Source of the DNA: CAIYPH01 sp043744375
Lineage (GTDB): Bacteria; Pseudomonadota; Alphaproteobacteria; Acetobacterales; Acetobacteraceae
Direction: 5' to 3'
DNA: 64,000 nt
Assembly: GCA_043744375.1 (NCBI GenBank)
Contig: JAYTUU010000067.1
Coordinates: forward strand, 4,172-68,171
The notes under the pieces were generated by a model. It was not told where the DNA came from, made no database searches, and saw only the letters and a program-made list of their open reading frames with translations. Numbering within the stretch: position 1 is the first letter of the stretch; each line of letters begins with the position of its first letter. Shown piece after piece: positions 51,199 to 60,168 of the stretch. The translations under genes and the position numbers were made by a program.

Positions 51199-52123
51199 CG
51201 AAATCATGCCCCTTCGGCTTGCGCGCAATCGCGGCCACGATGGCAGCATCCAATTCGTCATCATCGGCGCCGGCCCGCAAGACCTTGCGAAAATCCGCCT
51301 GATCGTCCTGGCCGAGACACATATACAGCGTCCCCGTGCAGGTCAGCCGCACCCGATTGCAGCTCTCGCAGAAATTATGCGTCATCGGCGTGATGAACCC
51401 GATCCGCCGCCCGGTCTCCGCCACGGTGAAATACCGCGCCGGCCCGCCCGTCTTGTAGTCGGTGTCCTCCAGCGTCCAGTTCTGCCGCAACCGGCTCCGC
51501 ACCACCGACAGCGGCAGATACTGGTCCGCCCGCTCCGCGCCGATCTCGCCCAGCGGCATCGTCTCGATCAAGCACAGATCGAAGCCGTGCTCCCCGCACC
51601 AGGCGAGCATCGCATCGAACTCCTCCTCGTTGCCGCCCTTCAGCGCCACCGCGTTGATCCGCACCGCCAGCCCGGCCGCCTTGGCGGCAAAAATGCCGTC
51701 CAGCGTCTTGCCGATCTTGCCCCACCGGGTCATCGCGGTGAACTTCGCCGGATCGAGCGTGTCCAGGCTCACATTCACCCGCCGCACCCCCGCCCGGTAC
51801 AAATCCTCCGCATAGCGCGCCAGCTGCGTGCCGTTCGTCGTCACCGTCAGTTCTTCAAGCCCATCACCGATCCGCGCGCCCAGGCCCCGAAACAACGACA
51901 TCACGTCGCGCCGCACCAGCGGCTCACCCCCGGTGATTCGGATCTTCGTCGTGCCCAGCCGGATGAACGCGGCACAGAGCCGGTCAAGCTCCTCCAGCGA
52001 CAATATCTCGGCCTTCGGGAGGAAACTCATGTCCTCGGACATGCAGTACACACAGCGAAGGTCGCAGCGGTCGGTCACCGACACCCGCAGATAGGTAATG
52101 GCGCGTCCAAACGGGTCGATCAT
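51137..52123 (-). CDS. moaA: GTP 3',8-cyclase (molybdenum cofactor biosynthesis)
   Basis: A 328-residue radical-SAM enzyme. The N-terminal cluster motif is VTDRCDLRCVYCM (CxxxCxxC). The second cluster ligands are CESCNRVRLTCTGTLYMCL, and the essential C-terminal GG is present (SVTGG). KIRITGGEPLVRRDVMSLF and SLDTLDPAKF are family blocks. With MoaC it makes cyclic pyranopterin from GTP. The 3' end overlaps the histidine-kinase gene. Confidence 0.96.
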   Translation of the reverse strand: MIDPFGRAITYLRVSVTDRCDLRCVYCMSEDMSFLPKAEILSLEELDRLCAAFIRLGTTKIRITGGEPLVRRDVMSLFRGLGARIGDGLEELTVTTNGTQLARYAEDLYRAGVRRVNVSLDTLDPAKFTAMTRWGKIGKTLDGIFAAKAAGLAVRINAVALKGGNEEEFDAMLAWCGEHGFDLCLIETMPLGEIGAERADQYLPLSVVRSRLRQNWTLEDTDYKTGGPARYFTVAETGRRIGFITPMTHNFCESCNRVRLTCTGTLYMCLGQDDQADFRKVLRAGADDDELDAAIVAAIARKPKGHDFVIDRRSRQPALTRHMSVTGG

Positions 52124-52355
52124 GGCGAGGGCTGTGCTCCTGCGTATACAACGCTAATCTTGTCATTTCCCACCGCCAGCGCAAGTCCCCAATACTCAAT
52201 GCGCCGCGACAAACTCCAGCGTCCCCACGGCCGCGATCAGCAGGACCTTACCGGCATGCCCGAGATTCACCGTCGCCCGCCGCGATCGCGTTCAACTTTC
52301 TGCAGTCGATGCTGCAATACAATGGTATGCGCTCGACACAGGTCAACAATGCACC

Positions 52356-52371
52356 GTAAATTGTTCGTTAA
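52356..52371 (-). promoter_or_regulatory. CtrA-like box upstream of the ChpT-like gene
   Basis: On the minus strand the sequence reads TTAACGAACAATTTAC, i.e. TTAA-N7-TTTAC, one mismatch from the alphaproteobacterial CtrA consensus TTAA-N7-TTAAC. It lies about 54 bp before GTG 52425, in an AT-rich pocket. The rest of the 301-bp gap from moaA (52124-52424) shows no gene. Confidence 0.45.
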
Positions 52372-52424
52372 TATTTTTCGGCGCCCGACGCAGCATGGGC
52401 TGCCTTGTCTTGGGAGATCTCGGC

Positions 52425-53069
52425 GTGAATGACAGCTTGCGTCTCGCGGAACTACTCGCGATCCGGCTTTGCCACGACCTCAGCAGCCCCCTCGGCACCC
52501 TCATGGGATCGCTCGAAATGCTCAACGAGGACCCAGAAACCGCCGAGGAAGCCCTCGCCCTCGCCAACGAGGTCTCGGCCACCCTGGGCAAGCGCCTCCG
52601 TCTTTTCCGCGCCGCCTGGGGTGGCGCCGCCCCCGCCTTGCGCATCGACGAATTCGCCACCCTTGCCACGGGCCTGCCGCAGGGCCGCCGCGTCACCGTC
52701 AATCTCGACCGCCTCACACCCACCCACGGCTTCCCTCCCAACGCCGCCCGCCTCGCCCTCAACGTCCTCATGCTCGCCGCCGAGAGCCTGCCCAGCGGCG
52801 GCGTCGTCACCCTCGCCGGCGACCCCCAGGCCGAAATGCAGATTACCATCTCCGGCCCACGCGCCGCCTGGCCCGCCGGCCTCGCCGCCTTTCTCGTCGA
52901 CGACGCCCGCGCCTGGGCCGCCCTCATGGCCGAGGACATCGAGGCCTCGCGCACCATGCAAGGCCCGCTCACCGCCCTGATCGCCCGCGCCGCCGGCATT
53001 CGCCTGTCGATGCTGATGGCCAGCGACGCCGAGGCCGCCCCGCCGCTCCTCCTCGCCCCGACAAATTAG
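52425..53069 (+). CDS. histidine phosphotransferase, ChpT-like
   Basis: A 214-residue protein started at GTG 52425 with GGGAG eight bases upstream; ATG 52395 is an alternative without a good site. The pattern is ChpT: an N-terminal helical hairpin with the phospho-His in ELLAIRLCHDLSSPLGTLMG (near residue 17), then a degenerate HATPase-like domain (VTVNLDRLTPTHGFPPNAAR, LALNVLMLAAESLPSGGVVT). In alphaproteobacteria ChpT passes phosphate from CckA to CtrA. The gene 87 bp upstream of cheA on the same strand suggests a tie to chemotaxis; a CtrA-like site lies upstream. Confidence 0.88.
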   Translation: MNDSLRLAELLAIRLCHDLSSPLGTLMGSLEMLNEDPETAEEALALANEVSATLGKRLRLFRAAWGGAAPALRIDEFATLATGLPQGRRVTVNLDRLTPTHGFPPNAARLALNVLMLAAESLPSGGVVTLAGDPQAEMQITISGPRAAWPAGLAAFLVDDARAWAALMAEDIEASRTMQGPLTALIARAAGIRLSMLMASDAEAAPPLLLAPTN

Positions 53070-53156
53070 CCCCTCCTCCTTTACTCTTTTTTCGTTCCCT
53101 CCCCCCCACAGTGCCCCCATCCCCGACGCATCGGCGCGCCGGGATGGAGCACCAAG

Positions 53157-55781
53157 ATGGACGATCTGCTGGTCGAATTCCTCACGGAAACCAACGAGAA
53201 CCTGGCTGAACTCGATGTCGCCCTGGTTCGTCTCGAGCGCACCCCAGATGACAGCGCCACGCTCGCGCTGATCTTCCGCCTGGTGCACACCATCAAGGGC
53301 ACCTGCGGCTTTCTCGGCCTGCCCCGCCTCGAAAAACTCGCCCACGCCGCCGAGAACGTCCTCGGCAAGGTCCGTGACGGCGTCCTGGCGGTCACGCCAG
53401 ACCTGATCAGCACCGTCCTCGCCGCGATCGACCAGATCAAGGTCATCGTCGCCACCCTCGGCAGTACCGGCAACGAACCCGATGGCACCGACGCGCAACT
53501 GATCGGCCTGCTCGATGCCGTCAGCGAGGGCCGCGGAACCACCCCGGCGGCACCGCCCGCCGTGGTCGCCGCGCCCGCCAACACTAGGCAGCCGGTCGCC
53601 CAACCCGCTGCCCCAGCCGCCGCCCCGGCCGCTGCCCAGGCCGAAGCCGCCCCCGAAGCCCAGTCCGGCAACCAGACCATCCGCGTCGGCGTCGACGTGC
53701 TCGAAGACCTGATGACCCTCGTCAGCGAACTCGTCCTCACCCGCAACCAGCTTCTCCAGCTTTCCCGCAACCAGGAGAGCGCCGCCTTCTCTGTCCCCCT
53801 GCAGCGCCTCTCCCACATCACCACGGACCTGCAGGAGGGGGTCATGAAAACCCGCATGCAGCCGATCGGCAACGCCTGGGGCAAACTCCCGCGCCTCGTG
53901 CGCGACCTCACGCTCGAACTCGACAAGCGCATCGAACTCGTCATGCACGGCGCCGACACCGAGCTCGACCGCCAGGTCCTCGAACTCATCAAGGACCCGC
54001 TGACCCACATGGTCCGCAACTCCGCCGATCACGGGCTGGAGACCACCGCCGAACGCCGCGCCGCCGGCAAGTCCGACGCCGGCCACATCATCCTCAACGC
54101 CTTCCACGAGGGCGGCCACATCATCATCGAGGTCGGCGATGACGGCCGGGGCCTGCCGGTCGACAAAATCCGCGCCAAGGCCGTCGCCAAAGGCCTCACC
54201 ACCGAAGCCGACCTCGCCAGTATGAGCGACGCGCAAATCCTCCGCTTCGTCTTCCGCCCCGGCTTCTCCACCGCCGCCACCATCACCGCCGTCTCCGGCC
54301 GTGGCGTCGGCATGGACGTGGTGAAAACCAACGTCGAACGCATCGGCGGCACCATCGAATTGGAAAGCACCCCGGGCAAGGGCAGCACCTTCACCATCAA
54401 GATCCCGCTCACCCTGGCCATCATCTCCGCCCTCATCGTCGAGGCCGGCGGCGAGCGCTTCGCCATCCCGCAGCTCAGCGTCATCGAACTCGTCCGCGCC
54501 GGCACCGAGCAGAGCGCCGACAGCGAAGCCGGCGAGCCGATCGTCCAGATGATCAACGACACCCCCGTGCTGCGCCTGCGCGACCGCCTGCTGCCGCTCA
54601 TCAACCTCAACGACCTCCTGCACCTCGGCACCGACGCGGACCGCGAGAACGGGGCACGCCCGCACGGCACCCGCCACCACATCGTCGTCGCCCAGGTCGG
54701 CGCCACCCTGCTCGGCATCGTCGTCGATCGGGTCTTCGACACCGAGGAAATCGTCGTCAAGCCGGTCGCCCCGATCATGCGCCACATCACCATGTTCAGC
54801 GGCAACACCATTCTCGGCGACGGCTCGGTCATCATGATCCTCGACCCCAACGGCATCGCCCGCGCCACCGGCGTCGCCGGCAGCGCCGAGGCCCGCAGCG
54901 CCAATCGCGACGACCGCGGCACCACCCCCGAAAGCCGCGAAAGCAGCCAGCGCACCGCCATGCTGCTGTTCCGCGCCGGCGGCCCCGAACCCCGCGCCGT
55001 CCCGCTCGGCCTCGTCGCCCGCCTGGAGGAATTCACCGCCGAGCAGGTCGAAGTCTCCTCCGGCCAGGCCGTCACCCAGTATCGCGGCCGGCTGATGCCG
55101 CTGGTGCCGATGTCCGGCATGCTCGACCTGACCAAACCGCGCCAGACCGTCCTCGTCTTCGCCGACACCGAACAGCGCCTGGGCCGCGACCGCTGCATGG
55201 GCCTGGTCGTCGATGAGATCATCGATGTCGTCGAAGACGCAATGGCGATCCAGCTCGCCGGCGACCAGCCAGGCATCCTCGGCAAGGCCGTCATCGCCGG
55301 CAAATCCACCGACATCATCGACACCGCCTACTGGCTCCTCCAGGCCTTCGCCGACTGGTTCGACAGCGCCGGCCGCACCGACGCCCCAGGCGGCAGCCGC
55401 GTCCTCGTCGTCGAAGACAGCGCCTTCTTCCGCCAGATGCTCGTCCCCTCCCTCGCCGCTGGGGGCTACGAAGTCACCGCCGTCGGCAGCGCCGCCGAAG
55501 CCCTGGCCCTCGCCCAGGACGGCGTGATGTTCGACGCCATCGTCTCGGACATCGAAATGCCCAACATGGACGGCCTCGCCTTCGTCGCCCGCCTGCGCGC
55601 CCAGGGCCCCTGGACCCGCCTGCCCGTCATCGCCCTGACCGGCCTGACCAAGGACGGCCAGATCGAAGCCGGACGCGCGGCCGGCTTCACCGACTATGTC
55701 CGCAAATTCGAACGTGATGCCCTGTTGGCCAGCTTGCGCCAATGCCTCGCCGTTCGCGCCGATGCCAGCTTCGTCGCCTGA
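53157..55781 (+). CDS. cheA: CheA-type hybrid histidine kinase with C-terminal receiver
   Basis: An 874-residue protein. P1/HPt (residues 1-105) has the phosphorylated His44 in LVHTIKGTCGFL. A Pro/Ala-rich linker replaces a recognisable P2 CheY-binding domain. P3 (dimerisation) and P4 (ATPase) follow: HMVRNSADHGLETTAERRAA, EVGDDGRGLPVDKI, GRGVGMDVVKTNVERIGG. There are then two CheW-like regions (around 430-560 and 600-735, the second after an RDDRGTTPESRES linker) and a REC domain from about 747: VLVVEDSAFFRQML, phospho-Asp in IVSDIEMPNMDGL, VIALTGLT and Lys in DYVRKFERD. It is first in the che operon. Confidence 0.95.
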   Translation: MDDLLVEFLTETNENLAELDVALVRLERTPDDSATLALIFRLVHTIKGTCGFLGLPRLEKLAHAAENVLGKVRDGVLAVTPDLISTVLAAIDQIKVIVATLGSTGNEPDGTDAQLIGLLDAVSEGRGTTPAAPPAVVAAPANTRQPVAQPAAPAAAPAAAQAEAAPEAQSGNQTIRVGVDVLEDLMTLVSELVLTRNQLLQLSRNQESAAFSVPLQRLSHITTDLQEGVMKTRMQPIGNAWGKLPRLVRDLTLELDKRIELVMHGADTELDRQVLELIKDPLTHMVRNSADHGLETTAERRAAGKSDAGHIILNAFHEGGHIIIEVGDDGRGLPVDKIRAKAVAKGLTTEADLASMSDAQILRFVFRPGFSTAATITAVSGRGVGMDVVKTNVERIGGTIELESTPGKGSTFTIKIPLTLAIISALIVEAGGERFAIPQLSVIELVRAGTEQSADSEAGEPIVQMINDTPVLRLRDRLLPLINLNDLLHLGTDADRENGARPHGTRHHIVVAQVGATLLGIVVDRVFDTEEIVVKPVAPIMRHITMFSGNTILGDGSVIMILDPNGIARATGVAGSAEARSANRDDRGTTPESRESSQRTAMLLFRAGGPEPRAVPLGLVARLEEFTAEQVEVSSGQAVTQYRGRLMPLVPMSGMLDLTKPRQTVLVFADTEQRLGRDRCMGLVVDEIIDVVEDAMAIQLAGDQPGILGKAVIAGKSTDIIDTAYWLLQAFADWFDSAGRTDAPGGSRVLVVEDSAFFRQMLVPSLAAGGYEVTAVGSAAEALALAQDGVMFDAIVSDIEMPNMDGLAFVARLRAQGPWTRLPVIALTGLTKDGQIEAGRAAGFTDYVRKFERDALLASLRQCLAVRADASFVA

Positions 55782-55793
55782 CCGGAGGCCAAC

Positions 55794-56321
55794 ATGAACA
55801 CCCAAACCCTCGATCGACCAACCCTCGACCGCAGCCCCGCCACGCACCTGTTGCGCGACGGGGCCGCCCAATCCCTCGTCATCCTCACCGTCGCCGACCA
55901 GCTTTGCGGCGTCCCCGTCCTCAGCGTGCGCGACATTCTCGGCGAACAGCCGATCACCCGCATCCCCCTCGCCCCACCCGAAATCGCCGGCAGCCTCAAT
56001 CTGCGCGGCCGCATCGTCACCGCCATCGACCTGCGCTGCCGCCTTGGCGTGCCCCCGCCCCCGCCCGGCACGCCCCGCATGTCCGTCGTCACCGAACAGG
56101 GCGGCGACCTCTACGCCCTGCTGGTCGACCAGGTCAGCGAGGTCATGACCCCGCCCGAAAGCAGCTTCGAGCGCAACCCCCCCACCCTCCCGCCCGCCTG
56201 GGCCGAACTCTGCGCCGGCATCTACCGCCTCGAAGGCCGGCTCATGGTGGTCCTCGACATCGGCCGCATCCTCGCCCTCCCGAAAGAAGGCCCTCTTGAA
56301 AGAAGGATAGACCCTTCGTGA
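55794..56321 (+). CDS. cheW: chemotaxis adaptor protein CheW
   Basis: A 175-residue CheW with a 25-residue N-terminal extension, then LVILTVADQLCGVPVLSVRD, PITRIPLAPPEIAGSLNLRG (the NLRGRIVTAIDLR core), TEQGGDLYALLVDQVSEVMT and LEGRLMVVLDIGRIL. It links chemoreceptors to CheA. It is followed by cheY with a 4-base overlap. Confidence 0.95.
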   Translation: MNTQTLDRPTLDRSPATHLLRDGAAQSLVILTVADQLCGVPVLSVRDILGEQPITRIPLAPPEIAGSLNLRGRIVTAIDLRCRLGVPPPPPGTPRMSVVTEQGGDLYALLVDQVSEVMTPPESSFERNPPTLPPAWAELCAGIYRLEGRLMVVLDIGRILALPKEGPLERRIDPS

Positions 56322-56698
56322 ACACCGATTCCGCGCGCGTCTGCCTGGTGGTCGATGACAGCCGGGTGGTCCGCAAAGTCGCCCGTCGCATCCTCGAAGC
56401 CCACGGCTTCACCGTCGAGGAAGCCGAGGACGGCCAGGTCGCCCTCGCCGCCTGCCAACGCAAACTCCCCGGCTGTGTCCTGCTCGACTGGAACATGCCT
56501 GTAATGAACGGCATCGAATTCCTCAAGGCCCTGCGCAACGAGTTCGGCCCCGACGAACCGCCGGTGCTGTTCTGCACCACGGAGAACGACATTTCGTTCA
56601 TCGAACAGGCGATCGAATACGGCGCCCAGGAATTCATCATGAAACCCTTCGACGAGGAAATCCTCATCGGCAAGTTCACGCAGGTCGGCCTGTTGTGA
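56318..56698 (+). CDS. cheY: single-domain response regulator CheY
   Basis: A 126-residue receiver started at GTG 56318. It has CLVVDDSRVVRKVARRIL, the phospho-acceptor Asp in CVLLDWNMPVMNGIEFLKAL, VLFCTTEND (conserved Thr) and IMKPFDEE (conserved Lys). The start overlaps the cheW stop, and the stop overlaps the cheB start. It lacks an output domain and should act on the flagellar motor or as a phosphate sink. Confidence 0.95.
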   Translation: MNTDSARVCLVVDDSRVVRKVARRILEAHGFTVEEAEDGQVALAACQRKLPGCVLLDWNMPVMNGIEFLKALRNEFGPDEPPVLFCTTENDISFIEQAIEYGAQEFIMKPFDEEILIGKFTQVGLL

Positions 56699-57828
56699 CA
56701 CTAACCTTCCCGCCGCCCACCGTCACCGCCCGCACGCCGGCAGCCGCGGCCCCCGGCGCGCGGACACAAGCCGACGTGGCCCAAGTCATGATCTGCGACG
56801 ACTCCGCCGTCATCCGCGCCGCCCTCACCCGCATGCTCGAGACCGACCCGCAGATCCGCGTCGTCAGCCGCGTCGCCGACGGCAGCGCGGCACTCGCGTA
56901 TTTGACCAAATTCCCCGGCACCATCGACGTCGTCGTGCTCGACATCGAGATGCCCGTCATGGACGGCATCACCGCCCTCCCCTTGCTCCTCAAGGCCGAT
57001 CCCGGCCTGCGCGTGATCATGGCCAGCACGCTCACCACCCGCGGCGCCGACATCGCCCTGCGCGCGCTCCGCCTCGGCGCCGCCGACTACGTCCCCAAAC
57101 CCGCCACCTCCGCCATCGCCGATGACAGTTTCCGCCGCGAACTCGCCGCCAAGGTCAAAGGCCTGGCCCGCCTGCGCCGCCGCGTCGGCACGCCCGCGCC
57201 CGCCCGCCCGCCGAGCCCGCTCCGCCCTCGCCCCGCGGCCCGCCCCACCCCCCGCCTGCTCGCCATCGGCAGCTCCACCGGCGGCCCGCAAGCGCTGTTC
57301 ACCCTCATCCAGGGCCTCGGCAAGAACATCCCCGTGCCAGTCATCCTCACCCAGCACATGCCCGCCACCTTCACCCCCATCCTCGCCGAACACCTCACCC
57401 GCCTCGGCGCCATGCCCTGCACCGAGGCGAAAGACGGCGACCGCCTGCACCCCGGCCAGATCGTCCTCGCCCCCGGCAACTTCCACCTCCTGGTCGAGGC
57501 CGACGGCCCCGGCTTCCGCGCCCGCCTCAGCACCGCGCCGCCCGAAAACTACTGCCGCCCCTCCGTCGACCCGATGCTGCGCAGCGCCGTCACCGCCGCC
57601 GCCGGCCGCGTCCTGATGGTCATGCTCACCGGCATGGGCCATGACGGCCGCGAAGCCACCCGCGCCCTCATCGCCGCGGGCGGCGCCGCCATCGCGCAGG
57701 ACGAAGAGACCAGCATCGTCTGGGGCATGCCCGGCGCCATCGCCCAGGCCGGGCTCTGCGAACACATCCTCCCCCTCGGTGACATCGCCGGCCACGTTCT
57801 CGACCGACTGAAAGCAGCCCGCGCATGA
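56695..57828 (+). CDS. cheB: chemotaxis response regulator protein-glutamate methylesterase CheB
   Basis: A 377-residue protein started at GTG 56695, with about 30 residues before the REC domain (VMICDDSAVIRAALTRML, phospho-Asp in VVVLDIEMPVMDGITALPLL, Lys in DYVPKP). A Pro/Arg-rich linker follows, then the methylesterase with the catalytic Ser in LAIGSSTGGPQALFTLI (near residue 192), His in ILTQHMPATFTPIL and Asp in MLTGMGHDGREATRAL. It removes methyl groups from chemoreceptors. Confidence 0.95.
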   Translation: MTLTFPPPTVTARTPAAAAPGARTQADVAQVMICDDSAVIRAALTRMLETDPQIRVVSRVADGSAALAYLTKFPGTIDVVVLDIEMPVMDGITALPLLLKADPGLRVIMASTLTTRGADIALRALRLGAADYVPKPATSAIADDSFRRELAAKVKGLARLRRRVGTPAPARPPSPLRPRPAARPTPRLLAIGSSTGGPQALFTLIQGLGKNIPVPVILTQHMPATFTPILAEHLTRLGAMPCTEAKDGDRLHPGQIVLAPGNFHLLVEADGPGFRARLSTAPPENYCRPSVDPMLRSAVTAAAGRVLMVMLTGMGHDGREATRALIAAGGAAIAQDEETSIVWGMPGAIAQAGLCEHILPLGDIAGHVLDRLKAARA

Positions 57829-58682
57829 AGCCCCAATCCTTCGCCACTTTCGCCGCCTGCCTCCACACCGGCTCCGGCCTGGTGATCGGCCCCGACAAAA
57901 CATACCTCCTCGAAGCCCGCCTCAGCCGCATCCTCAAAGATGAAGGCCTGCGCGACCTCGACGCCCTCGCCGACCGCCTCGTCGTCGGCCACTCCGGTCC
58001 GATGGAACGCGCGGTCATCGAGGCCATGACCACCAACGAAAGCTTCTTCTTCCGCGACGACAAACCCTTCACCCATTTCCGTACCCACGCCTTGCCGCGC
58101 CTGCTCGCCGCCCGCGGCCCCGCCGCCAAGCTGCGCGTCTGGTCCGCCGCGTCCAGCTCCGGCCAGGAGGCCTACTCCCTCGCCATGATCCTCGCCGAAT
58201 GCCGCGCCCAGGTCGCCGGCCGCCCGGTCGAAATCGTCGGCACCGACATCAGCCGCGAACAACTCATCCGCGCCCAGGAAGGCGTCTACACCCAGTTCGA
58301 AGTCCAGCGCGGCCTGCCCATGCAACTGCTCGTCCGCTACTTCAAGAAGGACGGCGCCAACTGGCGGATGAACGACGCCATCCGCGCCATGGCCAGCTTC
58401 CGCGAATGGAACCTCCTCGGCGACCTCCGCCCCCTCGGCCAGTTCGACGTCGTATTCTGCCGCAACGTGCTGATCTACTTCGACCAGCCCACCAAAGCCC
58501 GCGTCCTCGAAGCCATCGCCAAACAAATGCCGCCCGACGGGCTGCTCTACCTCGGCGGCGCCGAAACCGTCCTCGGGATCACCGACCGCTTCGCCGCCGC
58601 CCCCGGCGAACGCGGCGTCTATGAACTCACCAACGCCGCCCGCGCCACCACCCCCCTCCGGACCCGCGCAATGGCGCAGTAG
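57825..58682 (+). CDS. cheR: chemotaxis protein methyltransferase CheR
   Basis: A 285-residue SAM-dependent methyltransferase with KTYLLEARLSRILKDEGLRD in the N-terminal helical domain, MTTNESFFFRDDKPFTHFRT, the SAM pocket RVWSAASSSGQEAYSLAMIL, IVGTDIS, VVFCRNVLIYFDQPTKARVL and LYLGGAETVLG. It methylates chemoreceptor glutamates. The ATG overlaps the cheB stop, and it is the last gene of the operon. No MCP or CheD is encoded in the window. The 128-bp gap to 58810 shows nothing clear. Confidence 0.95.
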   Translation: MKPQSFATFAACLHTGSGLVIGPDKTYLLEARLSRILKDEGLRDLDALADRLVVGHSGPMERAVIEAMTTNESFFFRDDKPFTHFRTHALPRLLAARGPAAKLRVWSAASSSGQEAYSLAMILAECRAQVAGRPVEIVGTDISREQLIRAQEGVYTQFEVQRGLPMQLLVRYFKKDGANWRMNDAIRAMASFREWNLLGDLRPLGQFDVVFCRNVLIYFDQPTKARVLEAIAKQMPPDGLLYLGGAETVLGITDRFAAAPGERGVYELTNAARATTPLRTRAMAQ

Positions 58683-58810
58683 CAACCACCACCACATCAT
58701 CGGCTAGCTCCTGATCGCCCTCTACGCCTATGTCTCCGCCGCCCTCTTCGCACGCCTGACCGACCAGCAGCCGGCCAGGCCCGCCCCGTAACGATCTACC
58801 CGTAACGCTC

Positions 58811-59935
58811 CTAGCTGAACCCGCCCCGCGCCGTAATCGGCCACAGGCACTCCACCCGCCCGCCGCGAATGCCGACATACCAGTCGAACCGGTCCACCGT
58901 CGGGTCGCAATGCCCCGGCACCAGGCGCAGCTTGTCCCCGATCGCCGGCGGCGTGGCACCTGGCGCGACCACGATCCGCCCATGCTCGTCGCTCGCGCCG
59001 GCATAGGTGAGTTCCGGCCGCTGCCACATCCCCGGCATCCCGCTATCGATCGCCACCGCCTTATGCCCGGCATCGACCACCGCAATCCCCGTGCGCGGCT
59101 GGCTGATCACGGTCGCCAGCACGAACAGCGAATGCCGGAACGTCGAAACCGGCGCCCCGGCCGCATCGAGGTTCTTCGCGTAATCCACATCCATGAAGCA
59201 ATAACTGCCCGCCTGGATCTCATTATAAACGCCCGACGCCGCCTCCATCTCGAACGTCCCCGTCCCCGCCCCGCCAACAATCGCGCACGCGATCCCCTGC
59301 TGGCGCAGCATATCCACCGTCCGCCGCGCGCCATCCACCGCCCCCGCGATCGCCTCGCGCCGCTCCGTCACCGTCCGCAAATGCTGCGCCCGCCCCTGAT
59401 ACGCCTGCAACCCGCCGAAATTCAGATGCGGATCAGCCGCAATCATCACCCCCAGCGCCGCCGCCTCGGACCCCGCCGAACACCCCGCGCGGTTCATCCC
59501 GGTGTCGATCTCCACCAGCACCGTCAGCTTCACCCCGGCATCCCGCGCCGCCGCCGAAATCGCCGTCACATGCGCCGGACTATCCGCGCACACCGCAATC
59601 CGCGTGATCCGCGCCAACGCCGCCAACCGCGCCAGCTTATCCGCGCCGACCACCTCGTTGCTGACCAGGATGTCCTGCACCCCGCCCCACGCCAGCGCCT
59701 CGGCCTCCGCAACCTTCTGCACGCACTGCCCCACCGCCCCACGCGCGATCTGCTGATGCGCCACCACCGGCGACTTATGCGTCTTCGCATGCGCCCGCAG
59801 CTTCACCCCGGTACCCGCGAGCTGCGCCGCCATGGTGTCCAGATTATACTCGAACGCGTCGAGATCGATCAGCAAAGCAGGCGTATCAACCTCATCCTCA
59901 CGCATCCCAGGACGAGCGGGCGGATTCTGCAACAT
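58811..59935 (-). CDS. DSD1-family PLP enzyme (D-threonine/3-hydroxy-D-aspartate aldolase type)
   Basis: A 374-residue fold-type III PLP enzyme. The PLP Lys is in KLRAHAKTHKSPVVAHQQI, with the N-terminal DTPALLIDLDAFEYNLDTM. EIDTGMNRAGC, GGAGTGTFEMEA (phosphate loop) and SYCFMDVDYAKN follow. The C-terminal zinc-binding GHCDPTVDRFDWYVGIRGGR is typical of D-serine dehydratase/D-threonine aldolase relatives. It cleaves a D-3-hydroxy amino acid to glycine plus aldehyde, or deaminates D-serine; the motif set does not decide which. Confidence 0.88.
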   Translation of the reverse strand: MLQNPPARPGMREDEVDTPALLIDLDAFEYNLDTMAAQLAGTGVKLRAHAKTHKSPVVAHQQIARGAVGQCVQKVAEAEALAWGGVQDILVSNEVVGADKLARLAALARITRIAVCADSPAHVTAISAAARDAGVKLTVLVEIDTGMNRAGCSAGSEAAALGVMIAADPHLNFGGLQAYQGRAQHLRTVTERREAIAGAVDGARRTVDMLRQQGIACAIVGGAGTGTFEMEAASGVYNEIQAGSYCFMDVDYAKNLDAAGAPVSTFRHSLFVLATVISQPRTGIAVVDAGHKAVAIDSGMPGMWQRPELTYAGASDEHGRIVVAPGATPPAIGDKLRLVPGHCDPTVDRFDWYVGIRGGRVECLWPITARGGFS

Positions 59936-59998
59936 GGCGAAACTCCTTCACGGCACTCCGCCAGTCTTGCCCGCGCCAGCCGGAACCCGCAAGGCTCA

Positions 59999-60160
59999 GC
60001 AAGCCTCCGGCGGCCAAGGGCCAGTGGCCCTTGGAACCCCTCGACCGCTCGCGGCTGGATCAACAGCCTTCGGTTGACAACGCGCTCCTTGCTTGCGCCG
60101 CCGGCAATCGACATTTCGGACCACATTGCAATCGCGTGGGATTCTGGGCTTCACCGCTGG
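59999..60160. repeat. dispersed palindromic repeat, family R1 (copy 5)
   Basis: GCAAGCCTCCGGCGGCCAAG, GGCCAGTGGCCCTTGGAACCC, CTCGACCGCTCGCGGCTGGA and TCAACAGCCTTCGGTTGACA match the left part of the copy after the sugar permease. A tail (ATCGACATTTCGGACCACAT, then GTGGGATTCTGGGCTTC) matches the copy at 43628. It fills the gap between two leftward genes. Confidence 0.75.
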
Positions 60161-60168
60161 AGGCGCGC

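Noticed and set aside
52452..55871. Very long open frame on the minus strand across cheA and the ChpT-like gene (1139 codons)
   Set aside because: It is the shadow of the high-GC cheA coding strand: Gly/Asp/Val-rich low-complexity product, no motif, no ribosome site.
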